A DNA stretch of 64,000 nt from NIOZ-UU13 sp035528395. Its GTDB lineage: Bacteria; Planctomycetota; Phycisphaerae; Sedimentisphaerales; Anaerobacaceae. The stretch lies in the NCBI GenBank assembly GCA_035528395.1, contig DATKYR010000218.1, positions 75,907-139,906 on the forward strand. The letters are read 5' to 3'. Position numbers and translations under genes: made by a program. The notes beneath the pieces were generated by a model that saw only the letters and a list, made by a program, of their open reading frames with translations, was not told the origin of the DNA and did no database searches. This document shows, in pieces, positions 46,853 through 55,249 of this stretch. How positions within the stretch are numbered: the stretch's first letter is position 1; every line of letters begins with the position of its first letter.

Positions 46853-46961
46853 AGCGATTATAATAGTGTAACACACCTAAGACCAGGGATTCGGTATCCA
46901 ACTTCAGCCACACAGGAAACTCAGCTAAAGTTTTGTCGGCCTGTGTACCGAATAAATCACA

Positions 46962-48398
46962 ATGGCAACAATACAAGTTAATTTTCTGTCCGAGCGAGAG
47001 ATTCAAGACATACACGACGCGAGCATAACAATCCTTCGGGACACCGGCGTTATGGTGCATCACGAGGAAATATTGCAGCTCCTGGGCGAGGCCGGTGCAA
47101 AGGTAGCCCAGGACCACAAGATAGCGAGCCTCCCGGAAAAACTTGTCATGGACAGCATCGCACGGGCCGGCAAAAAATACAAAATCTATGGCCGGGACAA
47201 AAGCCGGGCCGCTAATTTCGGATACGGCGAGCTCATTCTAATGTCAAGTCCCGGACAATTCGGCTGGATAGATGCAAAGACCGGCCGGAGACGGCCTGCA
47301 ACCATCAAAGATGCCGGGGACGCAATTCGTCTTGGAGATGCCCTGGACAACATCAACATCGTCGGCGCAATGGCCCAGCCGGATGAGGTCTGCGAGAAAT
47401 ATCGAGATGTCTTTCTCACCGGCGAACTGGTCAAGGGGACCACGAAACCAACCCGCTGCTGGGTTCGCAACGGAGCGACGGCCCGTTACATTCTGGAAAT
47501 ATACCGCACAATCGCAGGTGGCGATGCCGCCCTGCGGGCAAATCCAATGGTCGAAGCCTTTCTCGAACCCATTAGTCCGCTGCAGTTGCCGAAGGACGGG
47601 CTCGATATAGTCAGGGAGTTCGCACAGGCGGGACAGCCCGTCAGTATCGGCCCGATGGCGATGACGACCGCAACGGCTCCGGCAACATTGGCCGGTACAC
47701 TGGCGCAGGAAAATGCCGAGATATTGGCAGGCATTGTCGTGACGCAATTGCTGGCGCCGGGCACGGCAGTTACCTACGGCGGAATCCCGCACATTATGGA
47801 TCCGCGCACAAGCATCTGCTCATTCGGCTCGCCGGAGCAGGGACTAATGGCTTTAGCGATGACTCAGATAGCGCACTTCTATGGCTTTCCCGTTTACATC
47901 AATGTTGGTCTGACCGATGCGAAAGTGCCCGACGCTCAGGCAGGCATGGAAAAGGCAGGCACAATGCTTTTGGGTGTCCTTGCCGGTGCCGATACTTTTG
48001 GTCACTGCGGCATTTGTGGAACCGATCATGCCGGCAGTCTGCTGTGGCTGGCTTTCGACAACGAGCTCATGAATTATATCAAGCGAATCGCACGTGGTTT
48101 CGAGGTAAATGCCGGGACACTGGCCACCGACGTTGTCAAGTCGGTAGGCCCGGCCGGCAACTTCCTGGCTGAACCACACACGGTCGAACACTTTCGTAAG
48201 GAACTCTGGCTGCCCGACCAAATATGGACACGGCAGAGCTATGACGGTTGGCAGGCTCAAGGAGCTGCCTCATTCGCAGATCGGCTCGCCGAACATGTCA
48301 ACAGCATCCTAACAACACACCCCCCACAGCCGCTTGATGAAGCTCTGTCCCGGGAGATCGACCGTATTGTCAAACATGCCGAGCACGAGCTCGGATAA
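46962..48398 (+). CDS. MttB-family (trimethylamine methyltransferase-like) protein
   Basis: 478 residues spanning the whole MttB TIM-barrel family: LSEREIQDIHDASITILRDT at the start, then GVMVHHEEILQLL, LMSSPGQFGWIDAKTGRRRP and GTAVTYGGIPHIMDPRTSIC. Classical MttB carries pyrrolysine at an in-frame UAG, but this gene is open throughout with no internal stop, so it belongs to the larger non-pyrrolysine group, whose known members demethylate glycine betaine or other quaternary amines with a corrinoid protein. No corrinoid protein gene is adjacent. Next to an RraA-like and a hydroxyacid dehydrogenase gene on the same strand. No clear ribosome site before the ATG. Confidence 0.88.
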   Translation: MATIQVNFLSEREIQDIHDASITILRDTGVMVHHEEILQLLGEAGAKVAQDHKIASLPEKLVMDSIARAGKKYKIYGRDKSRAANFGYGELILMSSPGQFGWIDAKTGRRRPATIKDAGDAIRLGDALDNINIVGAMAQPDEVCEKYRDVFLTGELVKGTTKPTRCWVRNGATARYILEIYRTIAGGDAALRANPMVEAFLEPISPLQLPKDGLDIVREFAQAGQPVSIGPMAMTTATAPATLAGTLAQENAEILAGIVVTQLLAPGTAVTYGGIPHIMDPRTSICSFGSPEQGLMALAMTQIAHFYGFPVYINVGLTDAKVPDAQAGMEKAGTMLLGVLAGADTFGHCGICGTDHAGSLLWLAFDNELMNYIKRIARGFEVNAGTLATDVVKSVGPAGNFLAEPHTVEHFRKELWLPDQIWTRQSYDGWQAQGAASFADRLAEHVNSILTTHPPQPLDEALSREIDRIVKHAEHELG

Positions 48399-48477
48399 GT
48401 CTTGACTGATGCTCCGAATGTGGTATCCTTGGCAAAAAGTTTGACTACCCGGATACTTCCTTGGCCACATAAGAGCT

Positions 48478-48643
48478 TATCCGAATAACCGGGTCGTTAT
48501 GAGGCCGAGCGAAAAGTTCGAGGCCAAGGCGGCAGGCCAAAAATGCTCGGAGGCGTGGTTTTCTCCACGTTGAGAACATTTTTGGCTGACAACGCAGGCA
48601 TCGGGCTTTGCAGCCGGTCGCAATAGAGCGGGTTATTTGGATA
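48478..48643. repeat. MITE-like element with 13-base terminal repeats
   Basis: TATCCGAATAACC at the left and GGTTATTTGGATA at the right (one mismatch) enclose an inner palindrome with GCCAAAAATG/CATTTTTGGC arms. No transposase gene inside; 166 bp. Confidence 0.8.
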
Positions 48644-48746
48644 GGCGCTAAGTCAAGCACGGTATCATCTATTCGGAAGCCGTTCACTTATTGTTTCGGA
48701 AGATACCGGGCGAATTACAGGAAAAAGTAAACAAGGTTTTTCAGAC

Positions 48747-48886
48747 CTAATTAGTTCCTGTTGTGGAAACAGTATTTGTCATTCCCGCGAAAGCGGGAAT
48801 CCAGCTTTTTCGCTCTGGACCCCTGCTCCCAGCTTTCGCAGGGGTGACATAGTCAGTTTTTGTTTTCCTCAACAGATACTAATTAG
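48747..48886. repeat. MITE-like element with CTAATTAG ends
   Basis: Both ends read CTAATTAGT, two variable bases, CTGTTG, one base, GGAAA. The interior holds the widespread palindrome TCATTCCCGCGAAAGCGGGA. 140 bp, no coding capacity. Confidence 0.8.
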
Positions 48887-48922
48887 TACCCCGAGAATCC
48901 ACGGGAGAATAAGGATTGTGAT

Positions 48923-49672
48923 ATGAGGCGGTGCCTGAGCCATGAAGAACTGTTGCAGTTGAAGCGTTGGAATACCCCAACGATTTACAACGGTTGGGAG
49001 CAGATCACCAAACATGACCGCACAAAGGGGTGCATGAATCTGGAAGAGACTCGTGACTTCATGCCTCAAATGGGGCCGATGATCGGCTATGCCGTTACGG
49101 TTGTAATCGAGCCCGGCAATCCTGACCATGCGCGGAACAGGCCGGATGCCTGGAAGGCTTACCGAGAGTACGTGGCCGGCGTGCCCGGGCCAAAAATCGT
49201 AGTGGTCCAGGACTTGGATAAACCCAATTGTGTTGGTTCATTTTGGGGAGAAGTCAACGCCAACGTGCACAAAGCGCTGGCGTGTGTCGGCACTATCACG
49301 GACGGTGCCGTAAGGGACATCGATGAAATGTGCAATGCGGGCTTCAAAGCTGTCGCGCGAAGGATGTGCGTTGGGCACGCATACAGTTTGCCAGTGCGAT
49401 GGGGCGGCGAGGCAGAGGTCTTCGGCTGTAGAATCAGTGAGGGGGACCTCATCCACGCCGACAAACATGGCTTCCTAATCATTCCCCGGGAGGAGCAGAA
49501 GTCCTTGTACGAGGCTGTTTGTTTCATGGATGCCAACGAATGCCGAACATTGATTCCCGCCGCCCGGAACACCACTGGAAAACCGGTTGCCCGGATATTA
49601 AGCGAACTAAATGAGGCCGGGAAGGCATTCAGGAAAAACGCCGCAGAGAAGTTTCATCGAAAGGGAGATTAG
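48923..49672 (+). CDS. RraA-like family protein
   Basis: 249 residues. The RraA fold is indicated by KRWNTPTIYNGWEQIT near the start, then VVQDLDKPNCVGSFWGEVNA and the family motif TDGAVRDIDEM, which in relatives supplies Asp and Arg to a divalent-metal aldolase/decarboxylase site (4-hydroxy-4-methyl-2-oxoglutarate aldolase, oxaloacetate decarboxylase). Other members inhibit RNase E instead. With a D-2-hydroxyacid dehydrogenase next door, a role in keto- or hydroxy-acid catabolism is more likely than RNA control; this is inference. AAGGAT upstream of the ATG. Confidence 0.85.
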   Translation: MRRCLSHEELLQLKRWNTPTIYNGWEQITKHDRTKGCMNLEETRDFMPQMGPMIGYAVTVVIEPGNPDHARNRPDAWKAYREYVAGVPGPKIVVVQDLDKPNCVGSFWGEVNANVHKALACVGTITDGAVRDIDEMCNAGFKAVARRMCVGHAYSLPVRWGGEAEVFGCRISEGDLIHADKHGFLIIPREEQKSLYEAVCFMDANECRTLIPAARNTTGKPVARILSELNEAGKAFRKNAAEKFHRKGD

Positions 49673-49779
49673 TATAGTGCTCTCGATTGAAAATTCCCGT
49701 TTGTGCGCGGGTAAGTAGCTTTACAATAATAGTTTATGATTTTACACGCGGGAATTTACAACCCTTCAAGGGTATAAGT

Positions 49780-50745
49780 ATGCAAATCGTTGTGCTTGAT
49801 GGTCATACGTTAAATCCCGGAGACCTTAGCTGGTCCGGGCTGCATGAGCTTGGCCAATGTCACATCCACGACCGCACATCGCCGGGCGACATTGTTCGGC
49901 GCGCGCAAGAAGCCGAAATCGTATTAACCAACAAAACGCAATTGTCCAAGGAGACCATCGCGCAATTGCCAAAGCTCAGATACATCGGCGTATTAGCAAC
50001 CGGATATAACGTCGTCGACGTCAAGGCAGCATCTCAACAGAACATTTGCCTCACCAATATACCGGCCTATGGTACAGTCTCAGTGGCCCAAATGGTATTT
50101 GCCCACCTGCTGAACTTGACCCAGCATGTCGCCGAGCACGGGCAATCCGTTCAGGCGGGCACCTGGAGCCGGAGCCGGGATTTCTGCTACTGGAATTTCC
50201 CGTTGGTTGAGCTGGCAGGCCTGACTATGGGTATCATCGGACTGGGCCGCATCGGCCAAACAACGGCAAGGCTCGCATTAGATTTTGGGATGAAGGTCAT
50301 TTATTTCGATGTGGAAAAGTCGATAACTCCACAGGTCAGCGCTCGTGCCGTGGACTTAGATACGCTGTTCCGGGAAAGCGATGTAGTGAGTCTGCATTGT
50401 CCCTTGACCGATTCCAATTATCGATTGGTCAACGAGCAACGTCTGCAGATGATGAAGCCGACGGCCTTTCTCATCAATACCAGTCGTGGCCCGCTGATTG
50501 ATGAGAAGGCACTGGCCGATGCACTCAATGCCGGCAAAATCGCCGGCGCTGGATTGGACGTTTTGAGCCGGGAGCCACCTGAAGCTGATGACCCCTTGTT
50601 AAAAGCGAAGAATTGTTACATAACTCCCCATATTGCCTGGGCGACCAGGGCAGCTCGTCAGCGCCTGATGGATATTGCACTAACAAACATACGGGCGTTT
50701 ATGAACGGCAGGCCTCAAAACGTAGTCTCTAAGATATCAACCTAA
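49780..50745 (+). CDS. D-2-hydroxyacid dehydrogenase (NAD+)
   Basis: About 321 residues. Catalytic and cofactor motifs are in order: NAD-binding GIIGLGRIGQTTARLA, the Asp of IYFDVEKS, the catalytic Arg in LINTSRGPLIDEKALADAL, the Glu in GLDVLSREPPE, and the His in NCYITPHIAWATRAAR. The family reduces 2-keto acids such as glyoxylate or hydroxypyruvate, or oxidises D-2-hydroxy acids. Start set at ATG 49780, matching the family N-terminus MQIVVLDG; an open frame extends 31 codons upstream without similarity. It follows the RraA-like gene by about 110 bases and may be cotranscribed. Confidence 0.92.
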   Translation: MQIVVLDGHTLNPGDLSWSGLHELGQCHIHDRTSPGDIVRRAQEAEIVLTNKTQLSKETIAQLPKLRYIGVLATGYNVVDVKAASQQNICLTNIPAYGTVSVAQMVFAHLLNLTQHVAEHGQSVQAGTWSRSRDFCYWNFPLVELAGLTMGIIGLGRIGQTTARLALDFGMKVIYFDVEKSITPQVSARAVDLDTLFRESDVVSLHCPLTDSNYRLVNEQRLQMMKPTAFLINTSRGPLIDEKALADALNAGKIAGAGLDVLSREPPEADDPLLKAKNCYITPHIAWATRAARQRLMDIALTNIRAFMNGRPQNVVSKIST

Positions 50746-50946
50746 ACCGGCTCCGCATTTCAATCCTGATAATTCAATAATGCAGACCCTTTGGAGTTTC
50801 ATTATCAGGGGAAAAAGACGCTCGTTTTTGGGATACATAAAAGTGCCCTGCGCTACAGCGACGAAGATGATAACACCTGAGCCGGCAAGAAAAAATTTGA
50901 GAAGCAAATAGGTGCTTTCTTTTCGCTTAATACAGGGATTTGACTT

Positions 50947-50970
50947 AGAGCAACGGATTTCTAATCCGAA
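50947..50970 (+). other. tRNA-Arg(UCU) fragment, likely attachment-site remnant
   Basis: AGAGCAACGGATTTCTAATC followed by CGAA matches the D-arm end and the anticodon stem-loop of a tRNA-Arg with anticodon TCT. No acceptor, 5' half or T-arm is present, so it is not a tRNA gene. Such fragments are left where integrative elements recombine into tRNA genes. It marks the left border of the island to the right. Confidence 0.6.
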
Positions 50971-51027
50971 ATTGGGGTTTGTAAGTCGTTGTGAACAAAA
51001 CCATTTATGTTTGTCAAATAAAGACTT

Positions 51028-51138
51028 ATGACATCAACCGAAGAACAGCAGAAGGTCAACCGAAGGTCAAATGTGCATGTTTGGCACGCACTTTGGCACG
51101 CACTTGAGGTTGGTCACCGGCAGAATCGGTCCAAATAA
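51028..51138 (+). pseudogene. Possible integrase 3'-end remnant
   Basis: A 36-codon frame (MTSTEEQQKVNRRSNVHVWH, then ALWHALEVG...) resembles the polar tail of tyrosine recombinases that target tRNA genes, and it lies 60 bases from the tRNA fragment. No catalytic residues are included, so the call is weak. Confidence 0.25.
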
Positions 51139-51455
51139 TAGAATTCATTGAAAGAAAAAAGCAGTAATTCCCGGGCATCGATGAACCTGCAGGCGATCGT
51201 TCTGGTCCTCAAAAGTATCGCCATTGCCAGGGCCGCCGGCGATCCCCTGAGTTTGAGAAGATGATCCTATAGGCAATCCCCCCCCCGGGTTCGGCGCTCA
51301 CAGCAGCTCCGATGGTCCTGCATCTGATAAGACTCTGACACCGGTGCCAACAACTACAAAGCAAGTAGCAAACTTGTTGCAGCACATTCGAGGTTTGAAC
51401 TGTCCCCACTATTAAATCCTGCCGCATGAGGAGAACATCGCACCCTCGTATTTCT
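51139..51455. other. Island left flank, no gene seen
   Basis: About 320 bases with an inverted pair GGCGAT/ATCGCC near 51192-51222 and a run of eight C at about 51280. No gene or family match recognised. Confidence 0.35.
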
Positions 51456-52049
51456 TTACGCCCGTGAAAACTCGTCTATTTCGCGCGATAACCGCTGAAT
51501 ACAAGAAGGATCTTTTACAAAATCACGTTCATCCATAGAGATCAATACTTTGGGCCATTCTATTTCTTCGAAATATTCTTTGTAAAGTCTGTTTAATTTG
51601 ATGAAATATTGAGGAGTAGTTTGGGTTTCAACATCTCGTTTTCTTCCTTCTATGCGTTTTAGAAGTAATTTATCTGAACACTGTAAACACACTATCACAT
51701 CGGGGACTGGTAAACGCTCTGTGAGTGCTGTATAAAGATTCTTGAATATGATCAAATCTTTCTTGTCAAGGTTCATTTTGGCAAAAAGAAGGTCCTTGGA
51801 AATATGAAAATCAGAAATGTATTCCCCATTTTTTACTTGCTTAAGTTTGTGAAACACCTGGTGGTAATGAATAAGAACAAAGGCGAGCTCTGTCTCTAAA
51901 GCATATCTTGACGGATTCGAATAAAACTTATCGATAAAGGGATTTGCTTTGTGATTTTCTAAAATGCAATTAAGATTACGCTCGGCAGCGAGTAGCTTCG
52001 CTACAGTTGTTTTTCCTGACCCTATGCAACCCTCAACAGATATAAACAC
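51456..52049 (-). CDS. Deoxynucleoside kinase family protein
   Basis: 197 residues. The P-loop EGCIGSGKTTVAKLLA is followed by the substrate-side segment ENHKANPFIDKFYSNPSRYA and by SDFHISKDLLFAKMNLD, the equivalent of the DRS region of deoxyadenosine/deoxyguanosine kinases; the LID-type Arg cluster is LLLKRIEGRKRDVE. The family moves phosphate from ATP to deoxynucleosides in salvage. GTG start with AAGG upstream. Last gene of the four-gene island operon, 30 bases after the AAA+ gene, so it probably supplies or recycles deoxynucleoside monophosphates for the PurZ-like enzyme; that link is inference. Confidence 0.85.
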   Translation of the reverse strand: MFISVEGCIGSGKTTVAKLLAAERNLNCILENHKANPFIDKFYSNPSRYALETELAFVLIHYHQVFHKLKQVKNGEYISDFHISKDLLFAKMNLDKKDLIIFKNLYTALTERLPVPDVIVCLQCSDKLLLKRIEGRKRDVETQTTPQYFIKLNRLYKEYFEEIEWPKVLISMDERDFVKDPSCIQRLSREIDEFSRA

Positions 52050-52079
52050 TTCTTTGCCTTCGATATTTTAGAACACAAA

Positions 52080-54185
52080 TTACGATAATTGCACCTTAGA
52101 CGTTTTTTTTTGGCCTTTGTATCTCTCAGTAGCATCTTTGTTAGAAACTTCATTTAGCGTTATGAAATTAGCCCACTGGACAACTTTTGAAAGAAACTTA
52201 CTCTTGTCGGCTAAAGCTTGCTTAAGTGTACTATTTCTTCTGAGGTTATTTATGAATGCCTTCATGTCGCCATAAGTAAATCTGTCGAGCATTTCTTTTG
52301 TAGGAGCATCTTGCACATATTCACTTAATATGTTTCTACATTCATCAAGATCTTCTGCTTCATAGAATACATCCAGTCGCTCCAACTTTCTTTTCCATGA
52401 CGGTGGCCACATACATAATAATAAATCAAAGCGGCCGGGCCTTTTTATCGCCTGATCAAATTTTTCTTCATAATTTGTTGCCATAAAAAATATAACTTTT
52501 CCTTCATCATGGAGTTGTGCAAGCTTAGGCAACATGCTTGTTGTAAGAAATCTGCTTGTTATATCTATGTTGTTTACCTTATTCTCTTCACGAGTGAGCA
52601 CAAGAGCATCCATCTCGTCGAATAAAATTACTGCACCTGATAGATCTGACAAATCCTGAAAAACATCATCTGCTTTGGAATAAATGCTTTCCAGACCTTT
52701 GCTTAGGAAATGTGAAGGATCTATCAAAATACAGGGCCACCCAAGTTTCTGAGCAATAGCTTTGACCAAGGCTGTCTTTGAGGTGCCAGGAGGTCCAAAA
52801 AGTAGAGCAGAACGTGAACTTTTCATAGGGTTATTTCGAAAATGCTTTCGGTCTCCTATTGCAATCGTTGAAAGCATTTCTCTATTCAGAAGATCTTTTA
52901 CTGTGATCTTCTCTTCGGTCTGCTCAAGCTCCAAATCGATGTCCAGCAGTCTGTCCCACTCTTCTGAATCTGCTTTGTCATGCTCTTTTGCACTGTAGTC
53001 ACTTAGGACAAGACCCTCTATTCTGTCAGTCAGAACTTCCTGCAACTTATGCAAAAACATATGAACAACTGCAGTGGCCCAAGATTCTGGCATTCCCACT
53101 TCAAGGGTTGCAAGCTGGCCTCCTGAATTCCATCCGAAATACTCTTCATTTGTAGTGCTTTCCAAATATTCCAACCTGTTATCATCACACCACCTGACCG
53201 CATCTTCTAATCCCTTGAGGATTATGTCATTTTTATCTTTGAGAATAATGTCATGGCCGAATTCGGTAAGGAGTGCTTCCAACATTTCAAAAGCAAAACA
53301 ATAATTGGAACCCGCGTCTGGATAATGAAATAGGGGGAAATGTTTTGGCCAAATGCCGCATTCACTTTGATGATCGTTAAATAGGATATGAATACTATTC
53401 TCTAATTCTAATTTCGAGGGCAAATTGGCTAATAGAGACGAAGAAGAACCCAATTTTGCCTCTTTTGCAATCTTTCGTAGTTTAGCCGATAAAGATGCTG
53501 CCATAGCCATGGCGATAGGATCCATGAGCGTTTCTTGCTTAGATGATACACGTGAAAATTGCCTAAAGAATGAATGGGAAGCCCAAATAAAGATATCTTG
53601 CCACGATTCAAGGCTGAAATCTGAACGCTCAACAGCATCTATAAACCAATAGACAATAGCGGGGGCTGCCGGATATTTCAGAACCCTAAATTCCTTGGGC
53701 ATTCCAACTACAAGGGATTCTGCGACTTCACGAAGCGTTCGCTCCTTGCACCCCTTTTCATCTTTATGTTTCATTTCATCAAGGTCTTTTTCGCTAACAT
53801 GTCCCTTCTCTTTGAGAAAGCTAAATGCCCTCAGTACAAGAGTGGACGTAAAGGGATTTGGCTCTCCCAGACCAGAGCTATCCCACTTTACGGAGACAAT
53901 GCTCTCAAATGCTTTTCTCGCTGTATTCTCAGGTTTGGGGCCATAGAGGTCTTTCAATTTATCGGCCATTGTCAAGGCCATAAGGCAGGTGCACGTTGTG
54001 GTGACGCTTACGCCCTCTGTGGTGACGCTAACGCCCTCTAGTGTTGATTCGGAATAGGGCAAACGACGGAATGTTATTTCATCCTTTTCATAAAGAAATG
54101 GTTTAAGGTCTTTCACTAGCGTTATAGCAAGCTTATTTGCCTTTTTACGAAGCTTTCTTAATCGATCTATAGGAGTCTTATCCAT
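52080..54185 (-). CDS. AAA+ ATPase with large helical N-terminal domain
   Basis: About 701 residues. The C-terminal third is a classic AAA+ module: Walker A GPPGTSKTALVKAIAQKLG, Walker B VILFDEMDALV, sensor 1 FFMATNYEE and the Arg finger in KRPGRFDLLLC. The N-terminal 450 residues are helical with segments such as WDSSGLGEPNPFTSTLVLRA, GIWPKHFPLFHYPDAGSNYC and WNSGGQLATLEVGMPESWAT that look like an alpha/alpha-toroid (terpenoid-cyclase-like) fold; this is a guess from pattern. Its start overlaps the end of the PurZ-like gene (ATGGATAA), so the two are translationally coupled. It may remodel or regulate the partner enzymes; function unknown. Confidence 0.85.
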   Translation of the reverse strand: MDKTPIDRLRKLRKKANKLAITLVKDLKPFLYEKDEITFRRLPYSESTLEGVSVTTEGVSVTTTCTCLMALTMADKLKDLYGPKPENTARKAFESIVSVKWDSSGLGEPNPFTSTLVLRAFSFLKEKGHVSEKDLDEMKHKDEKGCKERTLREVAESLVVGMPKEFRVLKYPAAPAIVYWFIDAVERSDFSLESWQDIFIWASHSFFRQFSRVSSKQETLMDPIAMAMAASLSAKLRKIAKEAKLGSSSSLLANLPSKLELENSIHILFNDHQSECGIWPKHFPLFHYPDAGSNYCFAFEMLEALLTEFGHDIILKDKNDIILKGLEDAVRWCDDNRLEYLESTTNEEYFGWNSGGQLATLEVGMPESWATAVVHMFLHKLQEVLTDRIEGLVLSDYSAKEHDKADSEEWDRLLDIDLELEQTEEKITVKDLLNREMLSTIAIGDRKHFRNNPMKSSRSALLFGPPGTSKTALVKAIAQKLGWPCILIDPSHFLSKGLESIYSKADDVFQDLSDLSGAVILFDEMDALVLTREENKVNNIDITSRFLTTSMLPKLAQLHDEGKVIFFMATNYEEKFDQAIKRPGRFDLLLCMWPPSWKRKLERLDVFYEAEDLDECRNILSEYVQDAPTKEMLDRFTYGDMKAFINNLRRNSTLKQALADKSKFLSKVVQWANFITLNEVSNKDATERYKGQKKTSKVQLS

Positions 54186-55230
54186 GAAGAATCCTCTCGG
54201 AAATCTGCGCAAATATTGCCTCTTTAGTATCAAACCCAGTTCCAACTAGTTCAACTGGAATACCTGTTTCAAGCTTAATGTTGCATATAAACCGTTTAGC
54301 CTCCTCAGTTAGATCTGATATTTCTTTTATGCAATAGTTGCGAAAGTCTAACCTATCAATGCCCATAATAGCCAGAGAGGTGGGCCTGTTATATTTGCAA
54401 GCCATTTTAACTGCCTCAATATCAAAATGTGCTACCCGCCTCAATCGCTTTGTTACCGAGGTATATTCAGGGAACACTTCAGGGGCTCCTGAAATCTCCT
54501 TAATATCGTCCCAACTTATCTCTTCTGCAATTGGCCCACTGTTTCCCCCTACACGAATTGGAAAAGTTCTAATAACCATAATTATAGAATCAACTTGTCG
54601 AGGAGATAAACCAACCTCCATTGCAAAACCTGATGCAGTTGTATCTCTTGCTGTCAGATATGGATAATAAGGGCCATGCAAAAGAGAGAGGCCAAATCCT
54701 TGTGTTCCCTCAATAACAACATGACTCCCATTATCAAGGCATGAATGCAACAAGGGTGCTACAGACTCTACTCGAACATGTTTTTGTAAACTAGCCGAAT
54801 CTTTTACAAGCCGAATATTGTGCTGCCTAGTCATTCGCCGAATAAGAGCCGCCCCAGTACCTGATCCAGTACTTCCAATTTGTTTCGATGCCTCCAACTC
54901 ACTTTTACGATCAATATCTTCAACAAGAACGGCTCTTGGATCTACTATAATTCGGTCACGATCAAGTTTCAGCATATGTACTTCTTGTAAAAGTACATCT
55001 TCATCAATTACACAACCAGCCGCCAAAAGCAGCATCGCTTCTGGATTACTTGCTCCAGCAGGAACTTGCCTTAAAATTACTTCTTCACCGTTGATAGAAG
55101 TTGTATGACCTGAATTCGGGCCACCACATCTAACAACCCAAGGATTGTCGAGAGAAGAAGAATATAGCGATACAACTTTGCCTTTTCCTTCAGAACCGTA
55201 CTGTCCACCGACTACTATCGTACATGGCAT
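54178..55230 (-). CDS. PurZ-like short adenylosuccinate synthetase homologue
   Basis: 350 residues, against about 430 for bacterial PurA; it lacks the middle insertion as archaeal PurA and phage PurZ do. The first loop reads VVGGQYGSEGKGKVVS: the Asp of the usual GDEGKGK loop, which activates the 6-oxo group of IMP in PurA, is Ser here. The same Asp replacement is reported for PurZ of aminoadenine (Z-DNA) phages, which adds Asp to dGMP. Other active-site parts are kept: His in NSGHTT, Gln in IEGTQGFGLSLL, the IGSTGSGTGA loop, and the Arg set in SVTKRLRRVAHFD; VGGNSGP replaces the VGAGPFPTE of PurA. AAGGGAG precedes the ATG. Coupled to the AAA+ gene and 19 bases after the PolX-PHP fusion gene. 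Confidence 0.85.
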   Translation of the reverse strand: MPCTIVVGGQYGSEGKGKVVSLYSSSLDNPWVVRCGGPNSGHTTSINGEEVILRQVPAGASNPEAMLLLAAGCVIDEDVLLQEVHMLKLDRDRIIVDPRAVLVEDIDRKSELEASKQIGSTGSGTGAALIRRMTRQHNIRLVKDSASLQKHVRVESVAPLLHSCLDNGSHVVIEGTQGFGLSLLHGPYYPYLTARDTTASGFAMEVGLSPRQVDSIIMVIRTFPIRVGGNSGPIAEEISWDDIKEISGAPEVFPEYTSVTKRLRRVAHFDIEAVKMACKYNRPTSLAIMGIDRLDFRNYCIKEISDLTEEAKRFICNIKLETGIPVELVGTGFDTKEAIFAQISERILHG

Positions 55231-55249
55231 AGCTATTCTCCCTTATATC

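Noticed and set aside
47186..47792. Open frames on the minus strand inside the MttB gene
   Set aside because: Antisense shadows of a well-supported gene.
46962..48398. Possible pyrrolysine codon in the MttB gene
   Set aside because: The frame is open with no internal UAG, so pyrrolysine is not used here.
48445..48687. 80-codon frame on the minus strand
   Set aside because: It is a product of the inverted-repeat element at 48478-48643.
50947..51020. Possible intact tRNA-Arg gene
   Set aside because: Only the anticodon arm can be formed; acceptor stem, D-arm 5' half and T-arm are missing.
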